Part shown: positions 8,201-15,427 of the stretch, piece after piece
How positions within the stretch are numbered: the first letter of the stretch is position 1
Layout: each line of letters starts with the position of its first letter
DNA from: Patescibacteria group bacterium
Lineage (GTDB): Bacteria > Patescibacteriota > Minisyncoccia > Portnoybacterales > UBA2143
Length of the DNA: 27,924 nt
Assembly (NCBI GenBank): GCA_018819085.1
Contig: JAHJQT010000035.1
Span: 1-27,924, forward strand
Direction of reading: 5' to 3'
Made by a program: the position numbers and the translations under genes
Notes under the pieces: generated by a model
What the model saw: the letters and a program-made list of their open reading frames with translations, nothing else
The model's database searches: none
Told to the model about the DNA's origin: nothing

Positions 8201-8415
8201 GGATAAAGAGAATCAACACTAAAACAGGCCAACCAATGCTTTTTGTAGAGATAGAAGACATAACGGGACGTATGGAAGCTATTGTTTTCCCCAATCTATT
8301 AGAAAAAACAGCTAGCTCATGGGAAGAAGAAAAAATTGTCTTAGTAAGTGGACGATTAAGTGATAGAGATGGAAACTTGAAAATCTTATGTGATAATGTT
8401 AAAGTATTAGAATAA
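5257..8415 (+). CDS. dnaE: DNA polymerase III alpha subunit
   Basis: The 1052-residue product is the replicative polymerase (DnaE1 type). The N-terminal PHP domain keeps its metal-binding signatures: HVHSH at 7-11, ALTDHG, the Glu of GCEMYIA, NHH and NDTHY. An intact PHP can bind metal and in some relatives proofreads. The polymerase core has GPGRGSAAGS and the catalytic aspartates of PDIDLDF. A QISLF sequence at 903-907 looks like the beta-clamp-binding motif, and an OB fold follows ('KVKIGGVISRI...GRMEAIVF'). It is shorter than E. coli DnaE (1160) but within the family range. thrS follows after 4 bases, so the two form one transcript. Confidence 0.98.
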   Translation: MKFTHLHVHSHYSLLDGLAKIDLLLNACQELKMSSIALTDHGSMYGLVEFFQKAKKRGIRPIMGCEMYIAPNGMHQKRPHIDAKNHHLVLLIKNKIGYKNLVKLNTKAHLDGFYYKPRIDKDLLREYSEGLIGMSACLAGEIPQAIISNHLEKAEELALEYKEIFGKDDFYLEIQHHPGFPEQKLVNDALIKISKKHNIPLVATNDTHYVKKEDAEAQDVLMSVQTDKRISDQNRLTMTIDDFSLRSTEEMIKDFKDTLDAIKNTQKIVEKCNFEFELGKYQLPYFDVPKGQTPDEFLKNLCKKGLKNRYPDIDKEITKRLDYELNVIKETGFASYFLIVQDFINWAKSKDIVCGPGRGSAAGSIIAYLLGITDVDPLKYDLLFERFLNPERISMPDIDLDFADARRDEVIKYVSEKYGEDHVAQIITFGTMAARAAVRDVGRVLDYPYIFCDQIAKLIPLGSTLEKAIHESPELHQKYESDADTKKLINMAMKLEGVIRHASTHACGVVITKDPLDDLVPCQRPAQGNQSIVTQYEMHAIEDLGLLKMDFLGLKTLTVIQNTLNQIKELTKKEINLSKLPLDDKKTFKLFQQANTTGTFQMESGGMKRNLKELKPSKFEDIIAMVALYRPGPMEFIPEFIARKHGLKEVKYLHPKLKPILENTYGIMVYQEQLMRIARDLAGFSLSEADVLRKAVGKKIKKLLDEQKEKMIEGMISNEIDSQIAKRIWETIEPFAQYGFNKSHSTCYALIGYQTAYLKAHYPTEFMAALITSEQNDIERIAFLIDDCKNMNIQVLPPDINKSFKNFTKVGEKIISFGLRAIKNVGQNVVISIIEERTKNGEFKSISDFIERVESKDLNKKSLESLIKCGALDAFGERNQLLGAVEQMLILAREFQKAKQDGQISLFGDQSPIAIPVFKLPEVAPSEKKERLSWEKELLGLYISEHPLQNYKNYLLKKASLCNTISKNQAGCKVKIGGVISRIKRINTKTGQPMLFVEIEDITGRMEAIVFPNLLEKTASSWEEEKIVLVSGRLSDRDGNLKILCDNVKVLE

Positions 8416-8419
8416 AACC

Positions 8420-10132
8420 ATGAACAAAATTGAGATAATTAGACATTCAACTGCTCATGTTATGGCATTGGCAGTTCAAGAACTATTTAAAGAAGTTAAA
8501 TTTGCTATTGGGCCATTTATTGAAAATGGTTTTTATTATGATTTTGATTTATCAGAACGAATAACACCTGAAGATTTACCAAAAATTGAAAAGAAAATAA
8601 AAGAAATAATTCAAAAAGATTTAAAATTTGAAAAAAAACAAGTATCAAAAACAGAAGCAAAGAAAATATTTAAAAATCAACCCTATAAGCTTGAACTTAT
8701 AGAAGATCTTGATAAGATAACTATTTATACTTTAGGAGATTTCGTTGATTTGTGTAAAGGACCTCACGTTAAGTCAACAAAAGAAATTAGATATGACTCT
8801 TTTAAGCTAACTTCATTAGCTGGAGCTTATTGGAGAGGCGATGAAAAGAACAAAATGCTTCAAAGAATTTATGGAGTAGCTTTTAATTCTAAAAAAGAAC
8901 TAAAAGATTATTTAAAACAACAAGCAGAAGCTCAAAAGAGAGACCATCGTAAAATTGGAAAAGAATTAGACCTATTTTCAATGCAAAAAGAAGCTCCTGG
9001 TATGCCCTTCTTTCATCCTAAAGGTACTATTATTTACAAAGAATTAGAAAAATTCTGGGAAGAAGCACAAAAAGAGTTTGAATACGATTTTATCATAGCA
9101 CCTTCAATGTTAAATACATCCATTTGGAAAAAATCTGGTCACTGGGATCACTATAAGGATGGAATGTATTTTGTTAGCGGATTAAAAGAAAAACAAAAAA
9201 TGGCTCTAAGGCCAATGGATTGTCCAGGAGCTATTCTAATTTACAATAATTCACCTAAATCTTATCGTGATTTACCATTAAGATATGCTGAACCAGGATT
9301 AATAACCAGAAAAGAACAATCTGGAGAATTAGGAGGACTATTTAGAGTTCAACAATTTAAACAAGATGACGCTCATATTTTCCTAAGAGAAGATCAGATT
9401 GAAGAAGAAATTAATAAGGTTATAAAATTGGTTGATAAAATCTATAATCCTTTTAAATTAAAATACAAAGCATATTTATCAACTAGACCAGATGATTATA
9501 TGGGAGATAAAAAGCTGTGGGATAAAGCAGAAAAGCAACTAGAAGATATCATTAAAAAAGCCTATGGCAAGAACTATGAAATAAAAGATAAAGATGGAGC
9601 TTTTTACGGACCTAAAATTGACTATCAATTAGAAGATGCCTTAGGAAGAACATGGCAATGCGCTACTATTCAACTAGATTTTCAAATGCCATTAAAGTTT
9701 AATTGTAAATATATTGATAAAGATGGAAAAGAGAAAGCCCCTATTATGATACATAGAACTATCATGGGTTCGTTTGAAAGATTCATAGGTATACTTATAG
9801 AACATTATGCTGGTGTTTTACCAACTTGGTTATCCCCGATTCAAGCTCAAATTATTCCTGTTAGTCAAAAATTCAATAAATATGGAGAACAAATTAAAAA
9901 AGAATTATTTAAAAATAATATTAGAGTTGAATTAAATGATGATGATGAAACTTTAGGAAAGAAAATCCGCAATGGCGAACTACAAAAAATTCCTAATCTT
10001 TTAATTGTTGGAGAAAAAGAAGAAAAAATAGATTCAGTTGCAGTTAGAGATAGAAAAAAGGGCAACATTGGCCCTGTAAAAGTTGAAAAATTTATTGAAG
10101 AAATTAAAAAAGAAATTGAAGAAAAGAAATAA
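8420..10132 (+). CDS. thrS: Threonyl-tRNA synthetase lacking the TGS domain
   Basis: The 570-residue class II synthetase charges tRNA(Thr). It starts directly at the editing domain: HSTAH at 9-13 and DLCKGPHV with Cys112 and His116 form the editing site that hydrolyses Ser-tRNA(Thr). The ~60-residue N-terminal TGS domain of the 640-residue standard form is absent. Upstream there is only a 4-base gap to dnaE, so this is not a mis-called start. The catalytic zinc ligands are present (Cys268 in MDCPG, His319 in QDDAHIF, His445 in MIHRTIMGS), and the C-terminal anticodon-binding domain covers about 470-570. The TAA at 10130-10132 abuts the map stop codon. Confidence 0.97.
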   Translation: MNKIEIIRHSTAHVMALAVQELFKEVKFAIGPFIENGFYYDFDLSERITPEDLPKIEKKIKEIIQKDLKFEKKQVSKTEAKKIFKNQPYKLELIEDLDKITIYTLGDFVDLCKGPHVKSTKEIRYDSFKLTSLAGAYWRGDEKNKMLQRIYGVAFNSKKELKDYLKQQAEAQKRDHRKIGKELDLFSMQKEAPGMPFFHPKGTIIYKELEKFWEEAQKEFEYDFIIAPSMLNTSIWKKSGHWDHYKDGMYFVSGLKEKQKMALRPMDCPGAILIYNNSPKSYRDLPLRYAEPGLITRKEQSGELGGLFRVQQFKQDDAHIFLREDQIEEEINKVIKLVDKIYNPFKLKYKAYLSTRPDDYMGDKKLWDKAEKQLEDIIKKAYGKNYEIKDKDGAFYGPKIDYQLEDALGRTWQCATIQLDFQMPLKFNCKYIDKDGKEKAPIMIHRTIMGSFERFIGILIEHYAGVLPTWLSPIQAQIIPVSQKFNKYGEQIKKELFKNNIRVELNDDDETLGKKIRNGELQKIPNLLIVGEKEEKIDSVAVRDRKKGNIGPVKVEKFIEEIKKEIEEKK

Positions 10133-10876
10133 TCACTCAGTCAATACTCTTGGGCCTTTTTCTGTTACGGCCACTGTGTGCTCAAATTGAGCTGATAAGC
10201 TATTATCAGCTGTCTGATAACAAAAGCCATCTGGGCCTTTTTTTATTCCTGGTTTGCCCATAACAGCCATGGGCTCAATAGCTAAAACCATACCTGGTTC
10301 TAATTTTAATCCTTTATGCCTTCTGCCAAAATTAAGAACATCAGGCTTTTCATGAACAGATTTGCCAATTCCATGTCCACAAAGTTCTTTAATTACTTGA
10401 AAATCCTGGTCTTCAATATAATTCTGAATAGCATGCCCAATATCTCCTATTGTTTTACCAGGTTTAACTCTAGCAATAGCTCTTTTAAGAGCTTTTTTTA
10501 CTGTTCTAATCAAACGACCTGCTTCAGGAGATATTCCTCCAATAGGCATAGTAATAGCCATATCAAGACAAAGACCTTCATAAACAATCCCCAAATCTAA
10601 ACTCAATACATCCCCTTCTAATAATACTCTATCAGAAGGAACACCATGAACAATTTGCTCATTAACAGAAATACATAAAACAGCAGGAAAATTATTATAT
10701 CCTTTAAAAGCAGGTTTTGTTCCATAACTAAAAATAAGCTTTTCAGCAAGCTTATCCAATTCTTTAGTGGTTATTCCAGGTCCGGATTTAGCTTTTAACT
10801 CTCCCATAATTCTGGCTAAAATTTTACCACCCTTGGCCATTATTTCAATTTCCTGCAAGGTTTTAATTGGAATCAT
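10133..10876 (-). CDS. map: Methionine aminopeptidase, type I
   Basis: The 247-residue enzyme removes the initiator methionine from new proteins. All residues of the dinuclear metal site are visible: Asp94 and Asp105, His168 in CGHGIG, Glu201 in AIEPM and Glu232 in QFEHT, plus the substrate histidines His78 and His175. The start codon overlaps the adk stop in an ATGA, indicating translational coupling. Secretion channel, adenylate kinase and Map in this order is a widespread end of the spc operon. Here the usual infA-rpmJ-rpsM-rpsK continuation is missing, because thrS converges with no spacing. The gene ends in TGA. Confidence 0.97.
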   Translation of the reverse strand: MIPIKTLQEIEIMAKGGKILARIMGELKAKSGPGITTKELDKLAEKLIFSYGTKPAFKGYNNFPAVLCISVNEQIVHGVPSDRVLLEGDVLSLDLGIVYEGLCLDMAITMPIGGISPEAGRLIRTVKKALKRAIARVKPGKTIGDIGHAIQNYIEDQDFQVIKELCGHGIGKSVHEKPDVLNFGRRHKGLKLEPGMVLAIEPMAVMGKPGIKKGPDGFCYQTADNSLSAQFEHTVAVTEKGPRVLTE

Positions 10877-11541
10877 TTTTTAAAAACTTTTAAAATATCT
10901 TGATAAACTTCTTCTATAGAATTATCACCATTTATTACATTTAATATGCTTTGTTCTTTATAATATTCAATTGCTGGTTCAACGTCTTTTTTATAAAAAT
11001 TCAAACGAGCTTTAATTGCTTCTGGTTTATCATCAAATCTTGTTATTAATTCTCCTCCACATTTATCACATTCTTTAATTTTTTTAAAATATCCTACCCA
11101 AGGAATTAAATGACCACATTTTTTACAAATTCTTCTTTTTGTTAATCTGTCAAATGCATCTTGTTCTGAAATATCTAATAAAATAACTTTTATATCTGAC
11201 CATTCATACCATTCAAAAACACCATTCATTAATTTTGCTTCAGGCAAAGAACGTGGACTACCATCAATAATTAGCCCTTTTTTATCTATCTTATTTTTCA
11301 TTTTTTCTATCTTTTCTGACCAAATTCTAAACATAATAGGAGTTGAAACTAATCCTCCTTTATTCATTACTTGCTTTAATTTTTTACCTGAAAAATCAAT
11401 TTTATTAGATCTTTCCCTAAGTAAATCTCCACTACTTAAATAATTAAAGCCAAAATCTTTAATTAAAAGTTTAGCTTGTGTTCCTTTACCACAGCCAGAA
11501 CGGCCAAGTATAATTACAATTTTAGGTTGCTTATTTGACAT
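10873..11541 (-). CDS. adk: Adenylate kinase with zinc-binding lid
   Basis: The 222-residue protein interconverts ATP + AMP and 2 ADP. The P-loop is GRSGCGKGT at 13-21 (usual form GxPGxGKGT; here the Pro is Ser), followed by the AMP site 'LSSGDLLRE' and 'IDGSPRS' in place of the usual DGFPR. The lid carries two CxxC pairs (Cys139, 142, 158, 161), the zinc-type lid found in many Gram-positive and thermophilic enzymes. It sits 9 bases after secY and overlaps map by 4 bases. Ser for Pro in the P-loop and in the DGxPR motif are mild deviations; the fold still fits adenylate kinase and not another nucleoside monophosphate kinase. Confidence 0.93.
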   Translation of the reverse strand: MSNKQPKIVIILGRSGCGKGTQAKLLIKDFGFNYLSSGDLLRERSNKIDFSGKKLKQVMNKGGLVSTPIMFRIWSEKIEKMKNKIDKKGLIIDGSPRSLPEAKLMNGVFEWYEWSDIKVILLDISEQDAFDRLTKRRICKKCGHLIPWVGYFKKIKECDKCGGELITRFDDKPEAIKARLNFYKKDVEPAIEYYKEQSILNVINGDNSIEEVYQDILKVFKK

Positions 11542-11550
11542 AATAACTTA

Positions 11551-12834
11551 TTATAACCCCTCGTAATCTCTCATTGTTAACTGAGAATTAATTTGACGCA
11601 TTGTTTCTAAAACAACAGAAACAACAATCAATAGTGCGGTTCCTCCAATAACAAATCCAAAAGCCGTAATGCCCGTGGCGCCTTGGACAATTGAAGGTAA
11701 AACAGCAATAGTTCCTAAAAAGATAGCGCCGAAAAGCAAAACGCGATTAAGGATAAAATAAAGAAATTCAGTAGTTGATTTGCCTGGACGAATACCTGGA
11801 ACAAATCCTCCCATTTTCTGTAAATTATTAGATACATTTTTAGGATTAAAAGTAACAGCTGTGTAAAAATATGTAAATAAAACAACTAAGAGAAAATAAA
11901 CAATGCCATAAAACCATGGATTTTCAAAAAGACGACCAACTATTTGAGAAAAACTGGCTATCCAACCAACACTTGAACCTCCCAAAAAACTAGCTATTAC
12001 TCCTGGAAAAAGCATAATTGATAAAGCAAAAATAATTGGAATAACACCAGCTGGATTTACATTTAATGGTAAATAAGTAGAAACTCCTCCATACATCTTA
12101 TTTCCACGAACACGTTTAGCATAAGAAACAGGAATATTACGTCTACCTTCTGTTATGACAACAACACTAGAAGTGATAATAATAGCTATGATAAAAAAAG
12201 CAACATATGACGGAATTTTAGAAGGACTGTAAGTAACCACTAATTCTCTAATAGAAAGAGGAACACTAGAAACAATACCAGCAAAAATTAATAAAGAAAC
12301 TCCATTTCCAATTCCTTTTTCAGATATTAACTCTCCTAACCACATTAAGAATAAGGCACCTGCAGTAGCAACAATAATAGAGGTAATCCATTGAAAAGTA
12401 GAAGCAAAACTAATAATATTCTGCCTACTTAAAAGAGTTAACATAGCATAAGACTGTAAAATAGCCATTGGGACTGCTAATATGCGACCGTATTGATTAA
12501 ACTTATGACGTCCAGCTTCTCCTTCCTCTTTATAAAGAGCTTCTAGATTAGGAAAGATCATTGTTAAAAGTTGCATAATAATCGTAGCAGTGATGAATGG
12601 ACCTAACCCAAGCATTATTATTGATAAATTACTCATGGCACCTCCAGTAAAAATATTCATCAATCCAAATAACTGATTATTCTCAAAAAATTGTTTTAAT
12701 CTTTCAACATCTATACCAGGAATAGGAATATTAGCAGCAATTCTAAAAACAACTAAAATCATTAAAACGAAAAATATTTTTTTTCGTAAATCTTTTATTT
12801 TAAAAATTTGAATAACTTTATCTAACCACTTCAT
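11551..12834 (-). CDS. secY: Preprotein translocase channel subunit SecY
   Basis: The 427-residue, strongly hydrophobic protein has about ten membrane helices, starting at 'FFVLMILVVFRIAANIPIPG' (about 20-39), as expected for the SecYEG export channel. SecY signatures include 'NIPIPGID', 'LGLGPFITATIIMQLL', 'NIPVSYAKRVRG' (cytoplasmic loop before helix 6) and 'LPLNVNPAGVIPIIFA'. The length matches bacterial SecY (about 430-440). It follows rplO by 2 bases and precedes adk by 9, the classical spc-operon position. No SD is seen; with such spacing translation is probably coupled. Confidence 0.98.
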   Translation of the reverse strand: MKWLDKVIQIFKIKDLRKKIFFVLMILVVFRIAANIPIPGIDVERLKQFFENNQLFGLMNIFTGGAMSNLSIIMLGLGPFITATIIMQLLTMIFPNLEALYKEEGEAGRHKFNQYGRILAVPMAILQSYAMLTLLSRQNIISFASTFQWITSIIVATAGALFLMWLGELISEKGIGNGVSLLIFAGIVSSVPLSIRELVVTYSPSKIPSYVAFFIIAIIITSSVVVITEGRRNIPVSYAKRVRGNKMYGGVSTYLPLNVNPAGVIPIIFALSIMLFPGVIASFLGGSSVGWIASFSQIVGRLFENPWFYGIVYFLLVVLFTYFYTAVTFNPKNVSNNLQKMGGFVPGIRPGKSTTEFLYFILNRVLLFGAIFLGTIAVLPSIVQGATGITAFGFVIGGTALLIVVSVVLETMRQINSQLTMRDYEGL

Positions 12835-12836
12835 AA

Positions 12837-13415
12837 TTATTTAGTTTCTTTCTTTTTGTCTTCTTTTTTAGTATCTTGCTTTTCAACAATTACTTCTTTT
12901 ACCTTCTTTAATTTTCTTCTTGTTCTTTTTTTCCTTTTTTTCTCTTTAATATCAGATTTTTTCTCCCCTGCTCCTTCTTTAACCTTCTTTGAAATTTTAA
13001 CTCCTTTAAATATTAATTTTCCTTTTAATTCTCCTTCACCTAAAATTTTAACTATTGGAATCTTCTTATTAATTTTACTAATTAATTTCTTTTCAAACAA
13101 GCTTTTAGGAGAAACAATTTCTCCATCTTTAAAATTATCCTTAATATCTTTTAAATTCAAAACAACTGGATTAATTCTTAATCTAGATAATTTTGGGCCA
13201 CTCTTTATTTTAACTTTTCCAACAATACCTCTTTTCTTAGGTAATCTCTTAAGTAAAGTTGTGTCTCCACCAGCAAAACCTGCTCGTGGACCTTTTCCAG
13301 AACGAGATTTTTGACCTTTCATACCACGCCCAGAATATGTTCCTTTCTTTCCGCCACGGCCTACTCGTTTACGAGACTTCTTTTTAAAAGTTGGATTAAT
13401 CTGATGTAATTGCAT
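12837..13415 (-). CDS. rplO: 50S ribosomal protein L15 with long basic tail
   Basis: The N-terminal part (about 1-145) is classical L15: 'KKSRKRVGRGGKKGTYSGRG', the 'GRGMKGQKSRSG' glycine/arginine stretch that threads into 23S rRNA, then the globular domain with 'VKILGEGELKGKLIFKG'. The protein has 192 residues; L15 is usually about 145. The extra ~45 residues are almost all Lys, Arg, Glu and Asp ('KEKKRKKRTRRKLKKVKE') and probably disordered. The gene directly follows rpsE by 9 bases. rpmD (L30), which normally sits between them, is absent. Confidence 0.97.
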   Translation of the reverse strand: MQLHQINPTFKKKSRKRVGRGGKKGTYSGRGMKGQKSRSGKGPRAGFAGGDTTLLKRLPKKRGIVGKVKIKSGPKLSRLRINPVVLNLKDIKDNFKDGEIVSPKSLFEKKLISKINKKIPIVKILGEGELKGKLIFKGVKISKKVKEGAGEKKSDIKEKKRKKRTRRKLKKVKEVIVEKQDTKKEDKKKETK

Positions 13416-13424
13416 AATAAAATA

Positions 13425-13880
13425 TTAACTCTTTAACTTTTCTAGCGCTTTAATTGTAGCGCGAGCATTATTTAACTTATTCTTTGTTTTTCCTATGATT
13501 TTTCCTGAAATATTTTCAATACCTGCTAAATCACAAATAATACGGACCGCACCTCCAGCTACAATTCCTCTTCCTTTTATTCCTGGCTTAAGAAAAATCT
13601 TTGCTGTTCCAAACTTAGCTTCTGTTTCATGAGGAATAGTATTATTCTTCAAAGGAACTTTAATTAAATTCTTTTTAGCATTAGTTACTGCTTTTTCAAC
13701 AGCTAAACTAACATCTTGTCCTTTACTCACTCCAACTCCAACCTTGCCTTTTTTATTACCAATTACAACCACAGCACGAAATCTAAAACGACGACCTCCA
13801 GCTATAACACGAACTACACGAGCGATATCAAGTAATTTCTGTTCATATTCTTTTTTTTCTAATTCTCTTTTTATATACAT
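13425..13880 (-). CDS. rpsE: 30S ribosomal protein S5
   Basis: The 151-residue protein is S5, which helps form the mRNA entry side and decoding accuracy of the small subunit. It shows the double-stranded RNA-binding fold start 'RVVRVIAGGRRFRFRAVVVIGNKKGKVGVGVSKG', and the C-terminal domain 'IPHETEAKFGTAKIFLKPGIKGRGIVAGGAVRIICDLAGI'. Slightly shorter than E. coli S5 (167). It lies 4 bases after rplR and 9 before rplO in the spc order. Confidence 0.98.
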   Translation of the reverse strand: MYIKRELEKKEYEQKLLDIARVVRVIAGGRRFRFRAVVVIGNKKGKVGVGVSKGQDVSLAVEKAVTNAKKNLIKVPLKNNTIPHETEAKFGTAKIFLKPGIKGRGIVAGGAVRIICDLAGIENISGKIIGKTKNKLNNARATIKALEKLKS

Positions 13881-13884
13881 AAAA

Positions 13885-14235
13885 TTAAAATTTCAATCCT
13901 CCTTCGCGAGCACCTTCAGCAATAGCTTTAACTCTTCCATGATATTTATATCCCCCTCTATCAAAAACAATCTTTGTTATTTTATTGTCTATTGCTTTTT
14001 TAGCAAGCGAAGATCCTATTTCTTTTGCTTTTTCGATTTTATTTAATCCATCTTTTTTATCAATTTTAACATTATTTGCGCTAACTAAAGTTTTACCATT
14101 AACATCATCAATCAATTGAGCGTAAATATATTTATTACTTCGAAAAACAGAAAGACGAGGACACTTTTCAGTTCCTTTGACTTTCGCTCTAATATGTATT
14201 TGTCTTCTTTGACGTTTTTCTTGTTTTTTTAACAT
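13885..14235 (-). CDS. rplR: 50S ribosomal protein L18
   Basis: The 116-residue protein is L18, which binds 5S rRNA in the central protuberance. Typical segments are 'KCPRLSVFRSNKYIYAQLIDDVNGKTLVSAN' and the C-terminal 'VFDRGGYKYHGRVKAIAEGAREGGLKF'. Length is typical. A 33-base gap to rplF upstream contains a small palindromic repeat (14248-14262); rpsE follows after 4 bases. Confidence 0.98.
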   Translation of the reverse strand: MLKKQEKRQRRQIHIRAKVKGTEKCPRLSVFRSNKYIYAQLIDDVNGKTLVSANNVKIDKKDGLNKIEKAKEIGSSLAKKAIDNKITKIVFDRGGYKYHGRVKAIAEGAREGGLKF

Positions 14236-14247
14236 AATAATTATTTA

Positions 14248-14262
14248 TCTGCCGATGAGGCA
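14248..14262. repeat. Short palindromic repeat, copy 1 (rplF-rplR gap)
   Basis: TCTGCCGATGAGGCA contains the arms TGCC and GGCA around GATGA. It matches 14 of 15 bases with the copy inside rpsL (26535-26549). Its C+G-rich character is unlike the surrounding A+T-rich spacer. Confidence 0.5.
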
Positions 14263-14268
14263 TGAATT

Positions 14269-14817
14269 TTATTCAGTACCTGCTGATTTCTTACCAGATT
14301 TTCTCCTAATAACTTCATCAATATATTTTATTCCTTTTCCTTTATAAGGTTCTGGTTTTTTCTGTTCTCTAACTTTAGCAGCTATTTGACCAACTAATTG
14401 TTTATCTATTCCTAAAACAGTAATAATATTTTTCTCTACTTCAAAACTTATATCCTTAGGCGCCTCTATTTCGACTGGATGAGAAAGTCCTAAGTTTAGA
14501 ATAAGATTATTATTTTGAACAGAAGCCCTATAACTAACACCATTAATTTCTAATTTTTTTTCAAATCCATCAGTTACTCCTTTAATCATATTAAAAATCA
14601 AACTTCTAAATAAACCCCCTAAAGCTGAATTACTTTTTGATTCTTTTATTGGCTTGATTGATAATTCCTTATTTTCTTTATCTTGAATTAATTCAAAGTT
14701 ATCAGGCAGTATTTGTTCTAACTGTCCCTTAGGTCCTTTAATAATAACCTTTTTGTTTTCAGTCTTTAATTCAACCCCATCTGGAATACTAATTGATTTT
14801 TTTCCTATTCTTGACAT
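14269..14817 (-). CDS. rplF: 50S ribosomal protein L6
   Basis: The 182-residue protein has the two repeated L6 folds: the N-terminal half 'SRIGKKSISIPDGVELKTENKKVIIKGPKGQL' and the C-terminal half ending in the 23S rRNA-binding motif 'VREQKKPEPYKGKGIKYIDEVIRRKSGKK'. Length is typical (about 177). It follows rpsH after one base and precedes rplR, as in the standard spc operon. Confidence 0.98.
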   Translation of the reverse strand: MSRIGKKSISIPDGVELKTENKKVIIKGPKGQLEQILPDNFELIQDKENKELSIKPIKESKSNSALGGLFRSLIFNMIKGVTDGFEKKLEINGVSYRASVQNNNLILNLGLSHPVEIEAPKDISFEVEKNIITVLGIDKQLVGQIAAKVREQKKPEPYKGKGIKYIDEVIRRKSGKKSAGTE

Positions 14818-14818
14818 A

Positions 14819-15208
14819 TTAATAAATTTCGCAAATTAATTCTCCTCCTAATCCTTTCTTCCTAGCTTCTGTATTAGTCATTAACCCTTGAGACGTTGAG
14901 ATAATAACAATTCCATAACCCTGTCTTACTGGTCTTAATTCATCTTTTTTAATATAAATTCTTTGCCCTTGCTTACTTATCCTTTTAATACTACTTATAG
15001 CTGGGTTATTTCCATCATATTTCAATTCTATCTTTATCGTTTTATTAGTTTTTCTACCTTGAGCTAATATTTTACCAATTAATCCTTCTTTTTCTAAAAT
15101 CTCAGCAAGACTAAATTTAAATTTAGAAAAAGGAATAATAACCGTTTTGTGTAAAACAGCTTGAGCATTTCTTATTCTAGTTAACATGTCAGAAATTGGA
15201 TCTGTCAT
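14819..15208 (-). CDS. rpsH: 30S ribosomal protein S8
   Basis: The 129-residue protein is S8, an early-assembling 16S rRNA binder. It starts 'MTDPISDMLTRIRNAQAV' and ends with the signature 'GIVIISTSQGLMTNTEARKKGLGGELICEIY', where the STSQGLMT loop contacts rRNA. Length is typical. In E. coli S8 represses the spc operon by binding its mRNA near rplE; I see no recognisable site here. 19 bases separate it from the S14 gene. Confidence 0.98.
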   Translation of the reverse strand: MTDPISDMLTRIRNAQAVLHKTVIIPFSKFKFSLAEILEKEGLIGKILAQGRKTNKTIKIELKYDGNNPAISSIKRISKQGQRIYIKKDELRPVRQGYGIVIISTSQGLMTNTEARKKGLGGELICEIY

Positions 15209-15227
15209 AATTTAATAATTATTTATA

Positions 15228-15413
15228 TTACCAGGAAGATTTTTTTATTCCTGGAATTTCTCCTTTATTAGCTAATTCTCTAAAACATATTCTACATAAG
15301 CCAAACTTTCTTAAATAACTTCTTTTTCTACCGCAACTAAAACAACGTCTAACTATTCTTGTAGAAAATTTCGGTTTTTTATTTGCTCTAGCAATAACAG
15401 ATTTTTTAGCCAT
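15228..15413 (-). CDS. rpsZ: 30S ribosomal protein S14, zinc-binding type
   Basis: The 61-residue short S14 carries two CxxC pairs (Cys24, 27, 40, 43), which bind one zinc. This is the C+ type found in Gram-positives, many Patescibacteria and thermophiles, and not the ~100-residue E. coli form. It begins 'MAKKSVIARANKKPKF' and ends 'GEIPGIKKSSW', matching the family end. It lies between rplE (14 bases) and rpsH (19 bases). Confidence 0.97.
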   Translation of the reverse strand: MAKKSVIARANKKPKFSTRIVRRCFSCGRKRSYLRKFGLCRICFRELANKGEIPGIKKSSW

Positions 15414-15427
15414 AAAAAAATAATATA

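Noticed and set aside
10133..10135. UGA recoded as glycine (Gracilibacteria/SR1 type code)
   Set aside because: TGA ends map and adk exactly at the expected protein ends, so it works as a stop.
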